Translations under genes and position numbers: made by a program | In this document: piece by piece, positions 9,901 to 17,080 of the stretch | Position numbering within the stretch: position 1 is the first letter of the stretch | Layout of the letters: the number at the start of each line of letters is the position of its first letter | Notes under the pieces: model-generated | Told to the model about the DNA's origin: nothing | Seen by the model: the letters and a program-made list of their open reading frames with translations, nothing else | Database searches by the model: none | NCBI GenBank assembly: GCA_016929445.1 | Contig: JAFGIU010000029.1 | Coordinates: 1-45,458, forward strand | Reading direction: 5' to 3' | Source of the DNA: Candidatus Omnitrophota bacterium | GTDB lineage: Bacteria > Omnitrophota > Gorgyraeia > JAFGIU01 | Length of the DNA: 45,458 nt

Positions 9901-10083
9901 GGCTGGGGAGGCTCGGATCCCTTTCTCAAGCCTATGGCCCTGGCCATTTCCTGGGGACTGGCCTTTTCCACGGTCCTTACGCTGATCCTGGTGCCCGCCA
10001 CCTATGCCATGGTGGATGACGCTGCCGCCTGGGTGCGACGGGTAACCCACCGGCCTCCCGGGCCACTAAACGGACACCATTAG
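6967..10083 (+). CDS. RND-family efflux transporter (AcrB/HAE1-like inner membrane pump)
   Basis: A 1038-residue resistance-nodulation-division permease. TM1 (SLFVNLFAVFLMVAGLAATFAM) is followed by the porter domain opening YPGAPPEQVEKLVTIPIEKEI, then TM2-6 including the proton-relay helix GLVVDDAIIVSENVHRH with the expected Asp-Asp pair. The second half repeats the plan: a second large periplasmic loop, then ILGLIGLCGVVVNDSIILVNFINQL. That helix lacks the Lys found at AcrB position 940 and has Asn-Asp instead, as in many non-proteobacterial RND pumps. Substrate cannot be inferred. The start is TTG at 6967, overlapping the tolC stop as TTGA. An inverted-repeat element begins within the stop codon. 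Confidence 0.93.
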   Translation: MNPAEFSVKNSLFVNLFAVFLMVAGLAATFAMNREAFPNFSFDIVVVQTLYPGAPPEQVEKLVTIPIEKEIRSLDYIDEINSVSTENISVITVTIDPDAPNVDDVVTKIQQEVNSIRDLPADVEDPLVQEITAGNTPVIEVNLGGWVEESLLQRYALILEDRLLELPGISAVSRRGWRNREIQIEVDPERMLGSHIALDEIVNALAQHNVNVPAGEALLNGREVLIRTDGEFFTAEEVEQVIVRSSDVGNWVKVGDVATVYDTFEDTDVLLRAKGKPTISLVVIKKEAGDTIEIVDLINKKLDQFRTELPEEIEISIANDISFYVKRRLKVLLNNGWIGLSLVLIVLFLFLGRTVALMTALGLPLAMMTALLLMYLFGATINLITMFAMIMVLGLVVDDAIIVSENVHRHLEMGKSPKQAAIDGTAEVAKPVVATVLTSVSAFIPLLFMSGIFGKFIWWMPVVVTIVLTASLLECLFVLPTHLADFVHPQTNHKHRSESRWFQTIQDTYVYILQSALRLRYLLWGLFFTLLVGAFLLAKSVVPFVLFPHEGIEAFIIRGETPVGTPLQATSEYMKPIEAILDRLPKEDLDTYLTQIGIQQQEADDPGTQRGTHLGQVMVYLTPAQGRKRTADDVIEELREKVKDLPGWERLYFERINPGPPTGKPVAVRIQGDHFETLERIAREYEARLKQMPGVADVRIDFERGKLQRRVAVDRESASISGLTTADIARTVRTAYEGATATEIKPLRAEEAVDVIVRLPEKDRNDPATFDKLLIRNRNDLLVPLNKVASWTEEPGLSFIKRRDGKRVITVSADVDGKTATSVRINTALAKEFSDVEQRYLGYTVTYGGEQEDTNESLDSLFRAFGLAALLIFFLLATNFQSLHQPLIVMLTIPFAIVGVILTFFIHGKPLSFLAILGLIGLCGVVVNDSIILVNFINQLRLEGHQRRESIISAGKLRLRQVLLTTITTCFGLFPVAYGWGGSDPFLKPMALAISWGLAFSTVLTLILVPATYAMVDDAAAWVRRVTHRPPGPLNGHH

Positions 10084-10137
10084 GGACGGTTCTCGCCTAA
10101 TCCTTATATTTCAACAGGTTACACGAGATCCGTCCCT
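10082..10137. repeat. Inverted-repeat element, copy A of the AGGGACGGTTCTC family
   Basis: Left arm AGGGACGGTTCTCG (10082-10095) and right arm CGAGATCCGTCCCT (10124-10137) pair at 13 of 14 positions around a 28-base loop. The left arm begins inside the RND stop codon. Arms of the same sequence occur at 11617/11744, 31093/31162 and 43232/43276. Confidence 0.85.
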
Positions 10138-10173
10138 GTTGCACCTCGAAGCGCAAATATAGATAAAAATACT

Positions 10174-10179
10174 TATAAT
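10174..10179 (+). promoter_or_regulatory. Candidate -10 box upstream of a putative small RNA
   Basis: TATAAT lies in an A/T-rich patch (10155-10185) that stands out from GC-rich surroundings. No recognisable -35 hexamer sits at 16-18 bp. If used, transcription would start at about 10186 and run into the hairpin/T-run at 10329. Confidence 0.35.
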
Positions 10180-10185
10180 CGATTG

Positions 10186-10329
10186 CTTTTCCCAAATCCA
10201 TATGCTACGCTTTGCATGACAGTTTTTGGGAACTCCCCCAAGCGCTGGAACGACGCAGGACCGTATTCACGCTGTCTGGAGGACGGACGGGTTTGGTTCT
10301 GATAATAAGCGTTCCAGCGCTCTTTTTTT
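10186..10329 (+). ncRNA. Candidate structured small RNA (unclassified)
   Basis: This is a stretch of about 144 nt between a TATAAT and a T7 run. It holds a small hairpin ATGC...GCAT (10202-10217), TTGGG...CCCAA (10226-10241), then a 12-bp perfect stem AGCGCTGGAACG/CGTTCCAGCGCT enclosing 57 nt that contains a GGAGGACGGACGG segment. It does not match SRP RNA (no GGAAGGAAGCAGC core), 6S, tmRNA or RNase P as far as I can tell by eye. The alternative is simply a large-loop terminator for the efflux operon. Confidence 0.35.
10241..10329 (+). terminator. Long-loop intrinsic terminator
   Basis: A perfect 12-bp inverted repeat, AGCGCTGGAACG (10241-10252) with CGTTCCAGCGCT (10310-10321), is followed by C and seven T (10323-10329). 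It lies 158 bp after the RND stop in the same direction. The 57-nt loop is unusually large for a plain terminator. Confidence 0.6.
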
Positions 10330-10339
10330 AGTGAGCACA

Positions 10340-10600
10340 GGGTTATGGAGCGAAGCGACATAACCCGTGGTGCGAACTAACCCTGAGCAACGCAAAGGGT
10401 CTTTGCGGAGTAAGTCTTCCCGATGAGGCCGAAGGCCGATACGGGGATCTTTGTTCCGCAAAGATTGCCGTGCTCCGCTCGCCATGACCTACTCCATCAT
10501 TCGCTTATAGCCAGATTGCTTCATTTCATTCGCAATGACTACCGCATGACGCGAAGGGTTTTTGCGGAGCAAAGATCACCGCGTTGCTCCGCTCCTCATG
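10340..10600. repeat. Cluster of palindromic intergenic repeats
   Basis: Several short palindromes follow each other: GGGTTATG/CATAACCC (10340-10347 with 10359-10366) around a GAGCGAAGCGA loop; GAGGCC-GAA-GGCC near 10425-10438; ATCTTTG-TTCCG-CAAAGAT (10447-10465); ATTGC/GCAAT around TTCATTTCATTC (about 10518-10540); and GGAGCAA/TTGCTCC (10566-10572 with 10584-10590). The last spans the queG stop codon. I see no gene in 10330-10575; open frames here are not protein-like. The 10447 palindrome recurs exactly at 25578. Confidence 0.7.
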
Positions 10601-11634
10601 ATCACAGACTTTGCCCACTCCGCGTGCTCCCGGATCACGGGGTCCTCTTCAAGCTCCAGCAGCTCCTCCAGCACGGGGATAAGAGCGGGATCCCCGAGAT
10701 TCCCTGCAACCACAGCTGCACTGCGCAGAAGCCCCCGGCGCTTGGCGCGCATGAGGGCGGTGCCTGCGAAGGTTTCCAGAAACTCTTCGTCCGTACGAAT
10801 CCTCAGCACCTGGGCCAGATCGAGGGTGGGACCCGCCCGCTGGATCGCCGGACTCATCGCGGGACGCACAAGCCTTTTTCTCTGGTTGTAGGGACAAACC
10901 TCCTGGCAGAGATCGCACCCAAAGACCCAGTCCTGCAAACCCGGCCGCAGGGCATGGGGAATCGGATCGCGGGATTCAATGGTGAGATAGGAGATACACT
11001 TGCGCGCATCCAGTTGATAGGGCTGGGTGAAGGCCTGCGTGGGACAGATATCCAGACACCGGGTGCACGAGCCGCAGGTGCCTGTTAAGGGAGTATCCGG
11101 CTCCAGGTCGAGATCGGTCAGCACTTCGCACACAAAGACCCAGGAACCAAAATCCCGGGTAATGAGCAGAGTGTTCTTGCCAAAAAATCCCAGTCCTGCC
11201 CGGTGCGCCAGGGACCGTTCCAGAATGGGCCCTGTATCCACGTAGTGTCTGGAAGCCACAGGCCTGCCGGCAAGCTCCGGCAAACAGGCTTCCAGGGCCT
11301 TCAGCCGGGTTCTAAGGACCTTGTGGTAGTCCCTTTCCCAGGCATAGCGCGCCACGCGGGCCGAAGGACCTGGCGCCGAAGTTTGGACTTCAGAGGGATA
11401 GGCTGAGACCAAGCTGAGCACACTCTGAGCCCCGGGCAGAAGCTCCTGTAAAGGCCTTCCCTCCGTACGCCGGGCCAAGTACTGCATGTCCCCTGCGTAA
11501 TCTTGGGACACCCACTCCGCGAAACGGGACTGGTCCAGGGCATCTTCACCGACACCGGCAATGCCCACGGCATCAAAACCGAGCTCCAAAGCCTTCAATT
11601 TGATTTGCTGTGCAATAGGGACGGTTCTTGGCAT
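10576..11634 (-). CDS. queG: Epoxyqueuosine reductase
   Basis: A 352-residue cobalamin-dependent Fe-S enzyme that reduces epoxyqueuosine to queuosine in tRNA, the last step of Q synthesis. Visible: the catalytic-type Asp133 in YVDTGPILERSLA; one ferredoxin-like 4Fe-4S motif C187-x2-C190-x2-C193-x3-C197 (CGSCTRCLDICP); the second cluster C240-x2-C243-x3-C247 (CDLCQEVCPYN) with C213; and a HEAT-like C-terminal tail. The ATG at 11634 lies next to a repeat arm, which encodes residues 2-7 (PRTVPI), and has no Shine-Dalgarno, so the true start may be downstream. The last residues (MRSGATR) also come from a palindromic repeat. It is the last gene of the lpx-lgt run. Confidence 0.93.
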   Translation of the reverse strand: MPRTVPIAQQIKLKALELGFDAVGIAGVGEDALDQSRFAEWVSQDYAGDMQYLARRTEGRPLQELLPGAQSVLSLVSAYPSEVQTSAPGPSARVARYAWERDYHKVLRTRLKALEACLPELAGRPVASRHYVDTGPILERSLAHRAGLGFFGKNTLLITRDFGSWVFVCEVLTDLDLEPDTPLTGTCGSCTRCLDICPTQAFTQPYQLDARKCISYLTIESRDPIPHALRPGLQDWVFGCDLCQEVCPYNQRKRLVRPAMSPAIQRAGPTLDLAQVLRIRTDEEFLETFAGTALMRAKRRGLLRSAAVVAGNLGDPALIPVLEELLELEEDPVIREHAEWAKSVIMRSGATR

Positions 11635-11757
11635 CTATTTGCGGCCGCAAGAGTTGTGTAAGGGTCGTCCCTCTAGAAGCATCCGCACGCCAGTTTGGGA
11701 AGGGGACGACCCTTATGTAAGTGTTTGTTTCACTAAAGTTCCACGAGAACCGTCCCT
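11617..11757. repeat. Nested inverted-repeat element, copy B of the AGGGACGGTTCTC family
   Basis: Outer arms AGGGACGGTTCTTG (11617-11630) and CGAGAACCGTCCCT (11744-11757) enclose inner arms TAAGGGTCGTCCCT (11660-11673) and AGGGGACGACCCTTA (11701-11715). The 141-bp element fills almost the whole lgt-queG gap. It begins eight bases after the lgt stop and runs into the start of the queG frame. Both arm pairs share a GGGAC/GTCCC core. Confidence 0.88.
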
Positions 11758-11765
11758 GGTTTGGG

Positions 11766-12521
11766 TTAGGGCTTCTTTCGGCGAGTGAGGATCAACCACA
11801 CCGAGGCAGCCGCCACCATCGAGAGACTCACGATCATGGCCAGACTCAAGCGGGAACCCAGGGTCAACCGGTCCCATCTCAAAGACTCGACCCCAAGCCT
11901 CACCAAACCATAGAGGATCAAATACAGCGCAAAGGTCTCCCCCGGACGCACGCGCTTGCGCACTCCCCAGAGCACACCAAAGATGCCCAGGTCCAGCAGC
12001 GCCTCGTAAAGTTGGGTGGGGTGTAAGGGCAGATTCGGAGGGGCAAAACTTTGAGGGTGGGTGAAGACAACAGCCCAGGGCACATGCGTAATCTTGCCAT
12101 AGCAACAGCCGGCAAAAAAACAACCGACACGGCCCACGGCCTGTCCCAAAGCCAGCGCAGGAGCCGCAGCATCGGCCCAGGTGGCAAACGGAACGCGCGT
12201 CTTGCGCACAGTCCATAGCACCCCCAGAATGCCTCCCAGGACACCTCCGTGGATAGCCAGCCCCCCCTTCCAAAGGGCGGGAAGATCCCAAGGCCGACGC
12301 AGGACCCACAAAAGGTCCACAGCCAGCATATAGTAGAGACGGGCCCCCAAAAGCCCCAGGAGAACCCACAAAATCAGCGCGGAACTCGCTTGCTCTGAAT
12401 CAATACCCACACGCTTTGTCTCTTTGAGGAAGATCCAATAGCCCAGGAGCAGGGCCATGCTGACCAAAACACCATAGGTGCGAAGGGAAAAGGGGCCGAA
12501 TTGGAGGAGAACAGGATACAT
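11766..12521 (-). CDS. lgt: Prolipoprotein diacylglyceryl transferase
   Basis: A 251-residue polytopic inner membrane enzyme that transfers diacylglycerol from phosphatidylglycerol to the lipobox Cys of prolipoproteins, the first step of lipoprotein maturation. Signatures are KGGLAIHGGVLGGILG (substrate-site His), the Lgt block GRVGCFFAGCCYGKIT with its conserved Arg, and HPTQLYEALLDL near residue 165. About seven hydrophobic helices are present; the C-terminus ends in a basic TRRKKP anchor. GAGG precedes the ATG by four bases. A local substrate is likely the TPR lipoprotein at 28340-29836. It lies 13 bp after lpxI in the same operon. Confidence 0.96.
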   Translation of the reverse strand: MYPVLLQFGPFSLRTYGVLVSMALLLGYWIFLKETKRVGIDSEQASSALILWVLLGLLGARLYYMLAVDLLWVLRRPWDLPALWKGGLAIHGGVLGGILGVLWTVRKTRVPFATWADAAAPALALGQAVGRVGCFFAGCCYGKITHVPWAVVFTHPQSFAPPNLPLHPTQLYEALLDLGIFGVLWGVRKRVRPGETFALYLILYGLVRLGVESLRWDRLTLGSRLSLAMIVSLSMVAAASVWLILTRRKKP

Positions 12522-12534
12522 GGGCCCTCGCGGG

Positions 12535-13359
12535 TTAAGAGACTTTAACGCCCATCAGCACAATCCCGGCAGAATCTGCAAGTCGAATAAACCCGGCCCC
12601 GCCGATGAAAAGGGTGCGACCGGTTTCAACGGCCAGGACTGAAGCCTGCGCTTCTTGAAGGGTGCGAAGAGTCGATTCGCCCACCACCGGCACATCGAAG
12701 CGCATGTCTTGCTTGGGTTTGGCAACCTTGACCACCACAGCTCCCGGTCCTCCCAGCTGTCCGCCTCGCCGGATTGCGGCATCCGTACCCTCAATAGCCT
12801 CTACCGCCAAAACCGCCTTGGACCGAACCACGATAGTCTGGCCGATATCTGCGCCGGCAATGACCTTGGCCTGCTGCAGCCCAAACTGAACATCTTCCCG
12901 CTGGGAGTCTGATGGCTGGGCTTGGGTGAGGACCCCTTCGCCTGCGAGGGAATCCTCCAGAAAGAGAGTGGAATTGAGGACCCGGACTCCCTGACTCTCC
13001 AGCATCCGGGCAAAGGTCCCCAACAAAGAATCGGCACGCAGATCCTTAACCTGGTTCAAGGCCTGCGTCAATAAGGAATCCGGGTTCAATCCCTTGGCCA
13101 AAAGCCTTTGAGGCCGCACCTGTCCGGCCATCACCACCTCAACAAGCGCTTCCCGTTTGAGGATCTCGAAAAGCTTGCCCAACTCCCCTACCTGAACCCA
13201 GTGGATGCGGTCCACAATCTGCTCAAGAGCGGGCTCCGTTTCTTCCCGCAGGCCAATGGCAATCACTTCTCTTTCGTGTTTCTTGGCCTCGGCAGCCCAT
13301 ATCAACGGAAAGTGCCCGTTGCCCGCAATGAGTCCGACCTTCTGATGCGTCTCTGCCAT
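12535..13359 (-). CDS. lpxI: UDP-2,3-diacylglucosamine pyrophosphatase, LpxI type
   Basis: A 274-residue protein of the LpxI (DUF1009) family, which hydrolyses UDP-2,3-diacylglucosamine to lipid X and UMP and replaces LpxH in many lineages. Typical features are the N-terminal KVGLIAGNGHFPLIWAAEAK, the middle GQVRPQRLL, and the C-terminal catalytic half with ADIGQTIVVRSKAVLAVEAIEGTDAAIRRGG and KQDMRFDVPVVGESTL. The start has AGGA seven bases upstream, and the gene lies nine bases after lpxA. Its place beside lpxD, lpxC-fabZ and lpxA fits the fourth lipid A step. lpxB and lpxK are not in the window. Confidence 0.94.
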   Translation of the reverse strand: MAETHQKVGLIAGNGHFPLIWAAEAKKHEREVIAIGLREETEPALEQIVDRIHWVQVGELGKLFEILKREALVEVVMAGQVRPQRLLAKGLNPDSLLTQALNQVKDLRADSLLGTFARMLESQGVRVLNSTLFLEDSLAGEGVLTQAQPSDSQREDVQFGLQQAKVIAGADIGQTIVVRSKAVLAVEAIEGTDAAIRRGGQLGGPGAVVVKVAKPKQDMRFDVPVVGESTLRTLQEAQASVLAVETGRTLFIGGAGFIRLADSAGIVLMGVKVS

Positions 13360-13368
13360 ACTGTCTTC

Positions 13369-14169
13369 CTATTCCGGAGTGCCCCGGGCAGGACGCCCGA
13401 TACCGCGTTTGGAGGCGCGGGCAAAGGCAACCAGATTCCTGATTTCTTCAGTGCCGGGGTAAGCCTTTTCAATCGCATCAAGCCGCTCTACGCGAGAACC
13501 GCCGGCAATATCGAAAAGCATGTGAAAGGCCTTGCGCAGCTCGGATCGAACCTCCGCACTCACCCCGCGCCGTTTCAGGCCCTCAATATTCATTCCGCGG
13601 AAACGGGCCGGATGCCCGTCATAAATCGCATAGGGAAGCCCGTCGGAAGCGAGCTTGGACCCGCCTCCCAAAATAGTCCGGGTCCCCACTGTGACAAACT
13701 GGTGCACTGCAGAAAGCCCGCCCAACATGACCTGGTCCGCCACCTCCACATGCCCCCCCAGGGTCGCGGCATTGGCAAAAACACACTCGTTTCCGACAAC
13801 ACAGTCGTGCGCAACATGCACATAAGCCATCAATAAATTATCAGAACCAATCTTCGTCTGCCCGGTCGCGGCCGTTCCACGGTGGATGGTGACATATTCA
13901 CGAATCCGGTTGTTGTTACCGATGATGACCTTCGCAGGTTCGTTCTTATACTTGAGGTCCTGGGAAGCCAATCCAATACTGGCCCCTTGGTAAATCTCGC
14001 AATTGGCGCCGATACTTGTATCCCCGTCGATTACGCAGCTTTGGGCCACGGTCGTGCCGCCCCCGATTTTGACTTTGGCGCCAATGCAAGAAAAAGGGCC
14101 GATGACAACATCATCGGCCAAAACGGCTTCCGGATGGACAATCGCTGTAGGATGGATGGAAACAGTCAT
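13369..14169 (-). CDS. lpxA: Acyl-ACP--UDP-N-acetylglucosamine O-acyltransferase
   Basis: A 266-residue left-handed beta-helix acyltransferase catalysing the first step of lipid A synthesis, 3-O-acylation of UDP-GlcNAc. Hexapeptide repeats fill residues 5-180 (IHPTAIVHPEAVLADDVVIGPFS...), with the catalytic-type His in LLMAYVHVAHDCVVG. The C-terminal helical domain follows GLPYAIYDGHPARFRGMNIEGLKRRGVS, a standard LpxA feature. Length matches the family (about 260). The tail RGIGRPARGTPE is slightly longer than usual. It lies 29 bp after lpxC-fabZ, without a strong ribosome binding site, so it may depend on upstream translation. Confidence 0.96.
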   Translation of the reverse strand: MTVSIHPTAIVHPEAVLADDVVIGPFSCIGAKVKIGGGTTVAQSCVIDGDTSIGANCEIYQGASIGLASQDLKYKNEPAKVIIGNNNRIREYVTIHRGTAATGQTKIGSDNLLMAYVHVAHDCVVGNECVFANAATLGGHVEVADQVMLGGLSAVHQFVTVGTRTILGGGSKLASDGLPYAIYDGHPARFRGMNIEGLKRRGVSAEVRSELRKAFHMLFDIAGGSRVERLDAIEKAYPGTEEIRNLVAFARASKRGIGRPARGTPE

Positions 14170-14198
14170 ATTAGTGTCAGAAAGACCGGAAGAAGGGA

Positions 14199-15533
14199 CT
14201 AGCCATCCACCAGACTAAACATCAGCTCCGCTTCGGCAACGACCTTTCCGTCCACCAGGGCCTTGCCATAAACCAGTCCCGTCCTCGGGCGGATCTTGAG
14301 CACGTCCACCTCCAAGAAAAGCTGATCTCCCGGAACCACGGTCCTTCTGAACTTGCCCTTGGAAACACTCGCAAAGTAAGCAAACTTTTTAGAGTTTTCC
14401 GCGCTATTGAGCAAAAGCACCCCGGCAACCTGAGCCAGTGCTTCGATGATCATGACGCCCGGCATAACCGGACGCCCGGGGAAATGGCCTGCAAAGAAAT
14501 TGTCGTTGATGGTAACGTTCTTGATTCCAACCGCCCGCTTGAGCGGATCGATTTCCGTGATTCTATCTACCAACAAAAAAGGATAGCGGTGCGGCAGAAT
14601 TCGCTTGATCACGTTGATGTCCATGGCCGTGGCGCCCGGCTGCGCCTTACCCGGATACAAAGCAGCATCGCGCGAACGCTTGTGTGCCGAGGCTACTTTC
14701 TGAATAAACTGGATATTGAGCGGATGACCGCTACGGATGGCCACAATATGGCCCACTAGATTGAAGCCCAGCAGGGAAAGGTCGCCCAAAAGATCCAAGA
14801 CCTTGTGACGGGCAAATTCATTTTCAAATCGAAGATTGTTGTCGATAACCCCGTCGTTCCCGAGCACAAGAGTGTTCTCATAAGTTGCGCCCTTGCCCAA
14901 ACCAAGCTTACGCAGCTCATCGGCTTCTCGCTGCAAGCAAAACGTGCGGCTCGGGGCAATATCACTTTCAAAAACACCGTTACTCAGGCCAAAAGAAGCG
15001 TACTGTGCATGCAACAGCGGGTGGTCATAACTCAGCATATACGAAACCCGCAGCTCCGAGCTCGGGAGTACGGCCAAGAAGCACCTGCGTGCCGAGTCCT
15101 CCACCCAAATCGGTTCCCGCGCATAAAAAGTGGTGGCCGGCGCAGTCTGGGGATTGATTCCCGCATCGCGAAGGGCCTGGACAAAGGGCACGGCACTCCC
15201 GTCCATCCCCGGCAATTCCTCTGCGTTGATTTCTACAAAAACATTGTGAATATTGAGCCCCCACAAGCTGGCCATGAGATGCTCAATCGTGTGGATCTCC
15301 ACGCCATTGATCCCCACCGAGGTCCGGCGAGGTGACTGGGAGAGATCAACCAAATTTTCAACCAAGGCAGGGATGACGGGCCGGTTAGGCAAATCCGTAC
15401 GCACAAATTGCACACCGGTTCGGGGAGGCGCCGGCTTCAGGGTCAAAGTGACCTCTTGCCCCGTATGCAGTCCTACACCTTTAATGCTAACCGGCTTATT
15501 GATCGTCTGCTGGTGAGTGACTCTTGTGTTCAA
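14199..15533 (-). CDS. lpxC-fabZ: Fused LpxC deacetylase / FabZ 3-hydroxyacyl-ACP dehydratase
   Basis: A two-domain protein of 444 residues. Residues about 1-290 are LpxC, the zinc-dependent committed step of lipid A synthesis: [15 protein letters not shown] at the start, zinc ligands in HTIEHLMAS and in the [16 protein letters not shown] block, and a late His in HKRSRD. Residues about 300-444 are Fab[15 protein letters not shown], the catalytic His in [24 protein letters not shown], then a hotdog-fold tail. The fusion is known in Bacteroidota and some other diderms. The preferred start is TTG 15533, preceded by AGAAGG eight bases upstream. It overlaps the end of lpxD by 38 nt. The open frame continues upstream to 15665, but that part is antisense-like or out of frame with lpxD coding. 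Confidence 0.95.
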   Translation of the reverse strand: MNTRVTHQQTINKPVSIKGVGLHTGQEVTLTLKPAPPRTGVQFVRTDLPNRPVIPALVENLVDLSQSPRRTSVGINGVEIHTIEHLMASLWGLNIHNVFVEINAEELPGMDGSAVPFVQALRDAGINPQTAPATTFYAREPIWVEDSARRCFLAVLPSSELRVSYMLSYDHPLLHAQYASFGLSNGVFESDIAPSRTFCLQREADELRKLGLGKGATYENTLVLGNDGVIDNNLRFENEFARHKVLDLLGDLSLLGFNLVGHIVAIRSGHPLNIQFIQKVASAHKRSRDAALYPGKAQPGATAMDINVIKRILPHRYPFLLVDRITEIDPLKRAVGIKNVTINDNFFAGHFPGRPVMPGVMIIEALAQVAGVLLLNSAENSKKFAYFASVSKGKFRRTVVPGDQLFLEVDVLKIRPRTGLVYGKALVDGKVVAEAELMFSLVDG

Positions 15534-16548
15534 GATCGTCGACCTTCTTCTGAAGTTCTTCCAGGTCCCGGGCCAAACGGGGCAAACGTTGGACCATGGC
15601 ATTAATTCGCTTGGCCTGCGCATGTGGTTTGGCCGGATACCCGGAAACAAATTGGTTGGCTTCAATGGATTTTGTTACGCCTGCTTGCGCGGCGATTACA
15701 ACATTATCCCCTATGGTAATGTGTCCCACGATTCCTGATTGCCCGGCAATCGTAACATTCTTACCAATTGTCGTGCTTCCCGAAATACCGGACTGGGAAA
15801 CGATAATAGAATTCTCTCCGATGGTCACATTGTGAGCGATCTGCACAAGATTATCAATCTTGGTCCCCTTGCCGATGAAGGTGACTCCGAAACGCGCACG
15901 GTCAATCGTCACATTGGCCCCGACTTCCACATCATCTTCAATAACCACAGTTCCAATCTGCGGAATTTTGTGGTGTACACCCTTAACTGTTGCGAAACCA
16001 AAACCATCGCTCCCGACAACGGACCCGCTATGGATAATGACGCGATTCCCTATCGAAACACGCTCACGGATTATCACATGCGGATAGACCAATACATCTT
16101 CACCCAACTGCGTGTGGTGCCCTAGGTACACCCCTGTGTAGAGCACACTCCGGTCCCCGATCTCGACATTGTCTTCCACAACCACATAAGCCTGGATAGC
16201 CACATCCTTGCCCAGCTTGACGTTCTTTCCGATCACAGCTGTAGGGTGGATCCCCTGGGGGTGATGCACTTCATTGGGAGCAATCAAACTCACCATCTTG
16301 GCGAATGCCAGAGAAGGATTGTCCGTGCGGATGATCGGCATCGTCGCGGACTCCACCTCCCGCGAAACGATTATCGCAGATGCTTTCGTGTGTTTCATAA
16401 GGGGCCAGTAGCGGGAGTTTGCCACAAAAGTGAGATCTCCCTCTTGGGCCTCCTTAATGCCGCAGATACCGGTAATGACAACCGAGGAATCACCGATTAC
16501 TTCGCCCTCGACGATCTCTGCGACTTCTCTCAAAGTCTTACTTATCAT
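15496..16548 (-). CDS. lpxD: UDP-3-O-acylglucosamine N-acyltransferase
   Basis: A 350-residue enzyme adding the second (N-linked) acyl chain in lipid A synthesis. The N-terminal LpxD domain ([43 protein letters not shown]) is followed by a long left-handed beta-helix of hexapeptide repeats ([25 protein letters not shown]...). The conserved catalytic region lies near [22 protein letters not shown]. The C-terminal helix is charged and coiled ([18 protein letters not shown]). The best start is ATG 16548 (MISKTL), with AAGGA seven bases upstream, rather than the longer frame to 16629. It overlaps the skp stop by 11 nt and lpxC-fabZ by 38 nt, so all three are tightly coupled. Confidence 0.95.
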   Translation of the reverse strand: MISKTLREVAEIVEGEVIGDSSVVITGICGIKEAQEGDLTFVANSRYWPLMKHTKASAIIVSREVESATMPIIRTDNPSLAFAKMVSLIAPNEVHHPQGIHPTAVIGKNVKLGKDVAIQAYVVVEDNVEIGDRSVLYTGVYLGHHTQLGEDVLVYPHVIIRERVSIGNRVIIHSGSVVGSDGFGFATVKGVHHKIPQIGTVVIEDDVEVGANVTIDRARFGVTFIGKGTKIDNLVQIAHNVTIGENSIIVSQSGISGSTTIGKNVTIAGQSGIVGHITIGDNVVIAAQAGVTKSIEANQFVSGYPAKPHAQAKRINAMVQRLPRLARDLEELQKKVDDLEHKSHSPADDQ

Positions 16549-17050
16549 TCTTGTATCCTTCATTGAGAATCTGAAGAACGGGGTCGGTAATATCGTTTGC
16601 CTCTTCGCCAAACAGCAGAACCCGCTCATTGAAAATGAATGCGAATTCCTCTTTCTTAGCGTAGTCGATTACAGCTGCATTGATTTCTTCGAGAATTTCG
16701 CGAACCATCGTGTCGTGCTGTTCACGAAGATCCTGGCGACTCTGATTATCAAATTCCTTCAAAGCCAATAGTCCATTTTCAATTTCCTGCTCTTTGCCTC
16801 GCCGAGCATCCGGAGAAAGAAGCTCGAGCTCGCTTCGCATATCCCGGATCATCTCCACCTGGCCCACTCGCTCATCCGCCTTCTTCTTTGAAAGGGCCTC
16901 CAGAGTCGCCTCCTGGTCCTTAGTCTTTTGGTAATTCTCAAAGGCTCTGCCCACATTCATATAGCCGATCTTGGCCATCGCATAGCCCGGAGAAGCCAAC
17001 CCCAATCCAACCACAAATACCACCAAAGCTGCCAGCCATCTCTGCCGCAT
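16538..17050 (-). CDS. skp: OmpH/Skp-family periplasmic chaperone
   Basis: A 170-residue secreted protein. It has a signal peptide ([24 protein letters not shown]), then [19 protein letters not shown], the usual start of OmpH/Skp proteins, followed by a long charged coiled coil (about 45-125) and a short beta-rich return ([28 protein letters not shown]). Skp trimers hold unfolded outer membrane proteins in the periplasm for delivery to BamA. The position directly after bamA and before lpxD is the classic arrangement. GGGAGG lies six bases before the ATG. Confidence 0.92.
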   Translation of the reverse strand: MRQRWLAALVVFVVGLGLASPGYAMAKIGYMNVGRAFENYQKTKDQEATLEALSKKKADERVGQVEMIRDMRSELELLSPDARRGKEQEIENGLLALKEFDNQSRQDLREQHDTMVREILEEINAAVIDYAKKEEFAFIFNERVLLFGEEANDITDPVLQILNEGYKNDK

Positions 17051-17080
17051 GTTGTTTCCTCCCTAAAGACTTCCCTAGTA

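Noticed and set aside
10186-10329. SRP RNA, 6S RNA or tmRNA
   Set aside because: No GGAAGGAAGCAGC-type apical loop, no 6S central bubble and no tRNA-like ends could be found.
10173-10361. Minus-strand open frame of 62 codons overlapping the candidate small RNA
   Set aside because: It contains the long inverted repeat, starts without a ribosome binding site and has no protein-like pattern.
10340-10600. CRISPR array
   Set aside because: The repeats differ in sequence and spacing and are individually palindromic; no regular repeat-spacer pattern and no cas genes.
10423-11088. Long plus-strand open frame opposite queG
   Set aside because: It is antisense to well-supported queG coding sequence and begins in palindromic repeats; an artefact of high GC content.
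15534-15665. N-terminal extension of LpxC-FabZ up to 15665
   Set aside because: It overlaps lpxD coding sequence in another frame, has no LpxC-like sequence, and a good ribosome binding site precedes TTG 15533.
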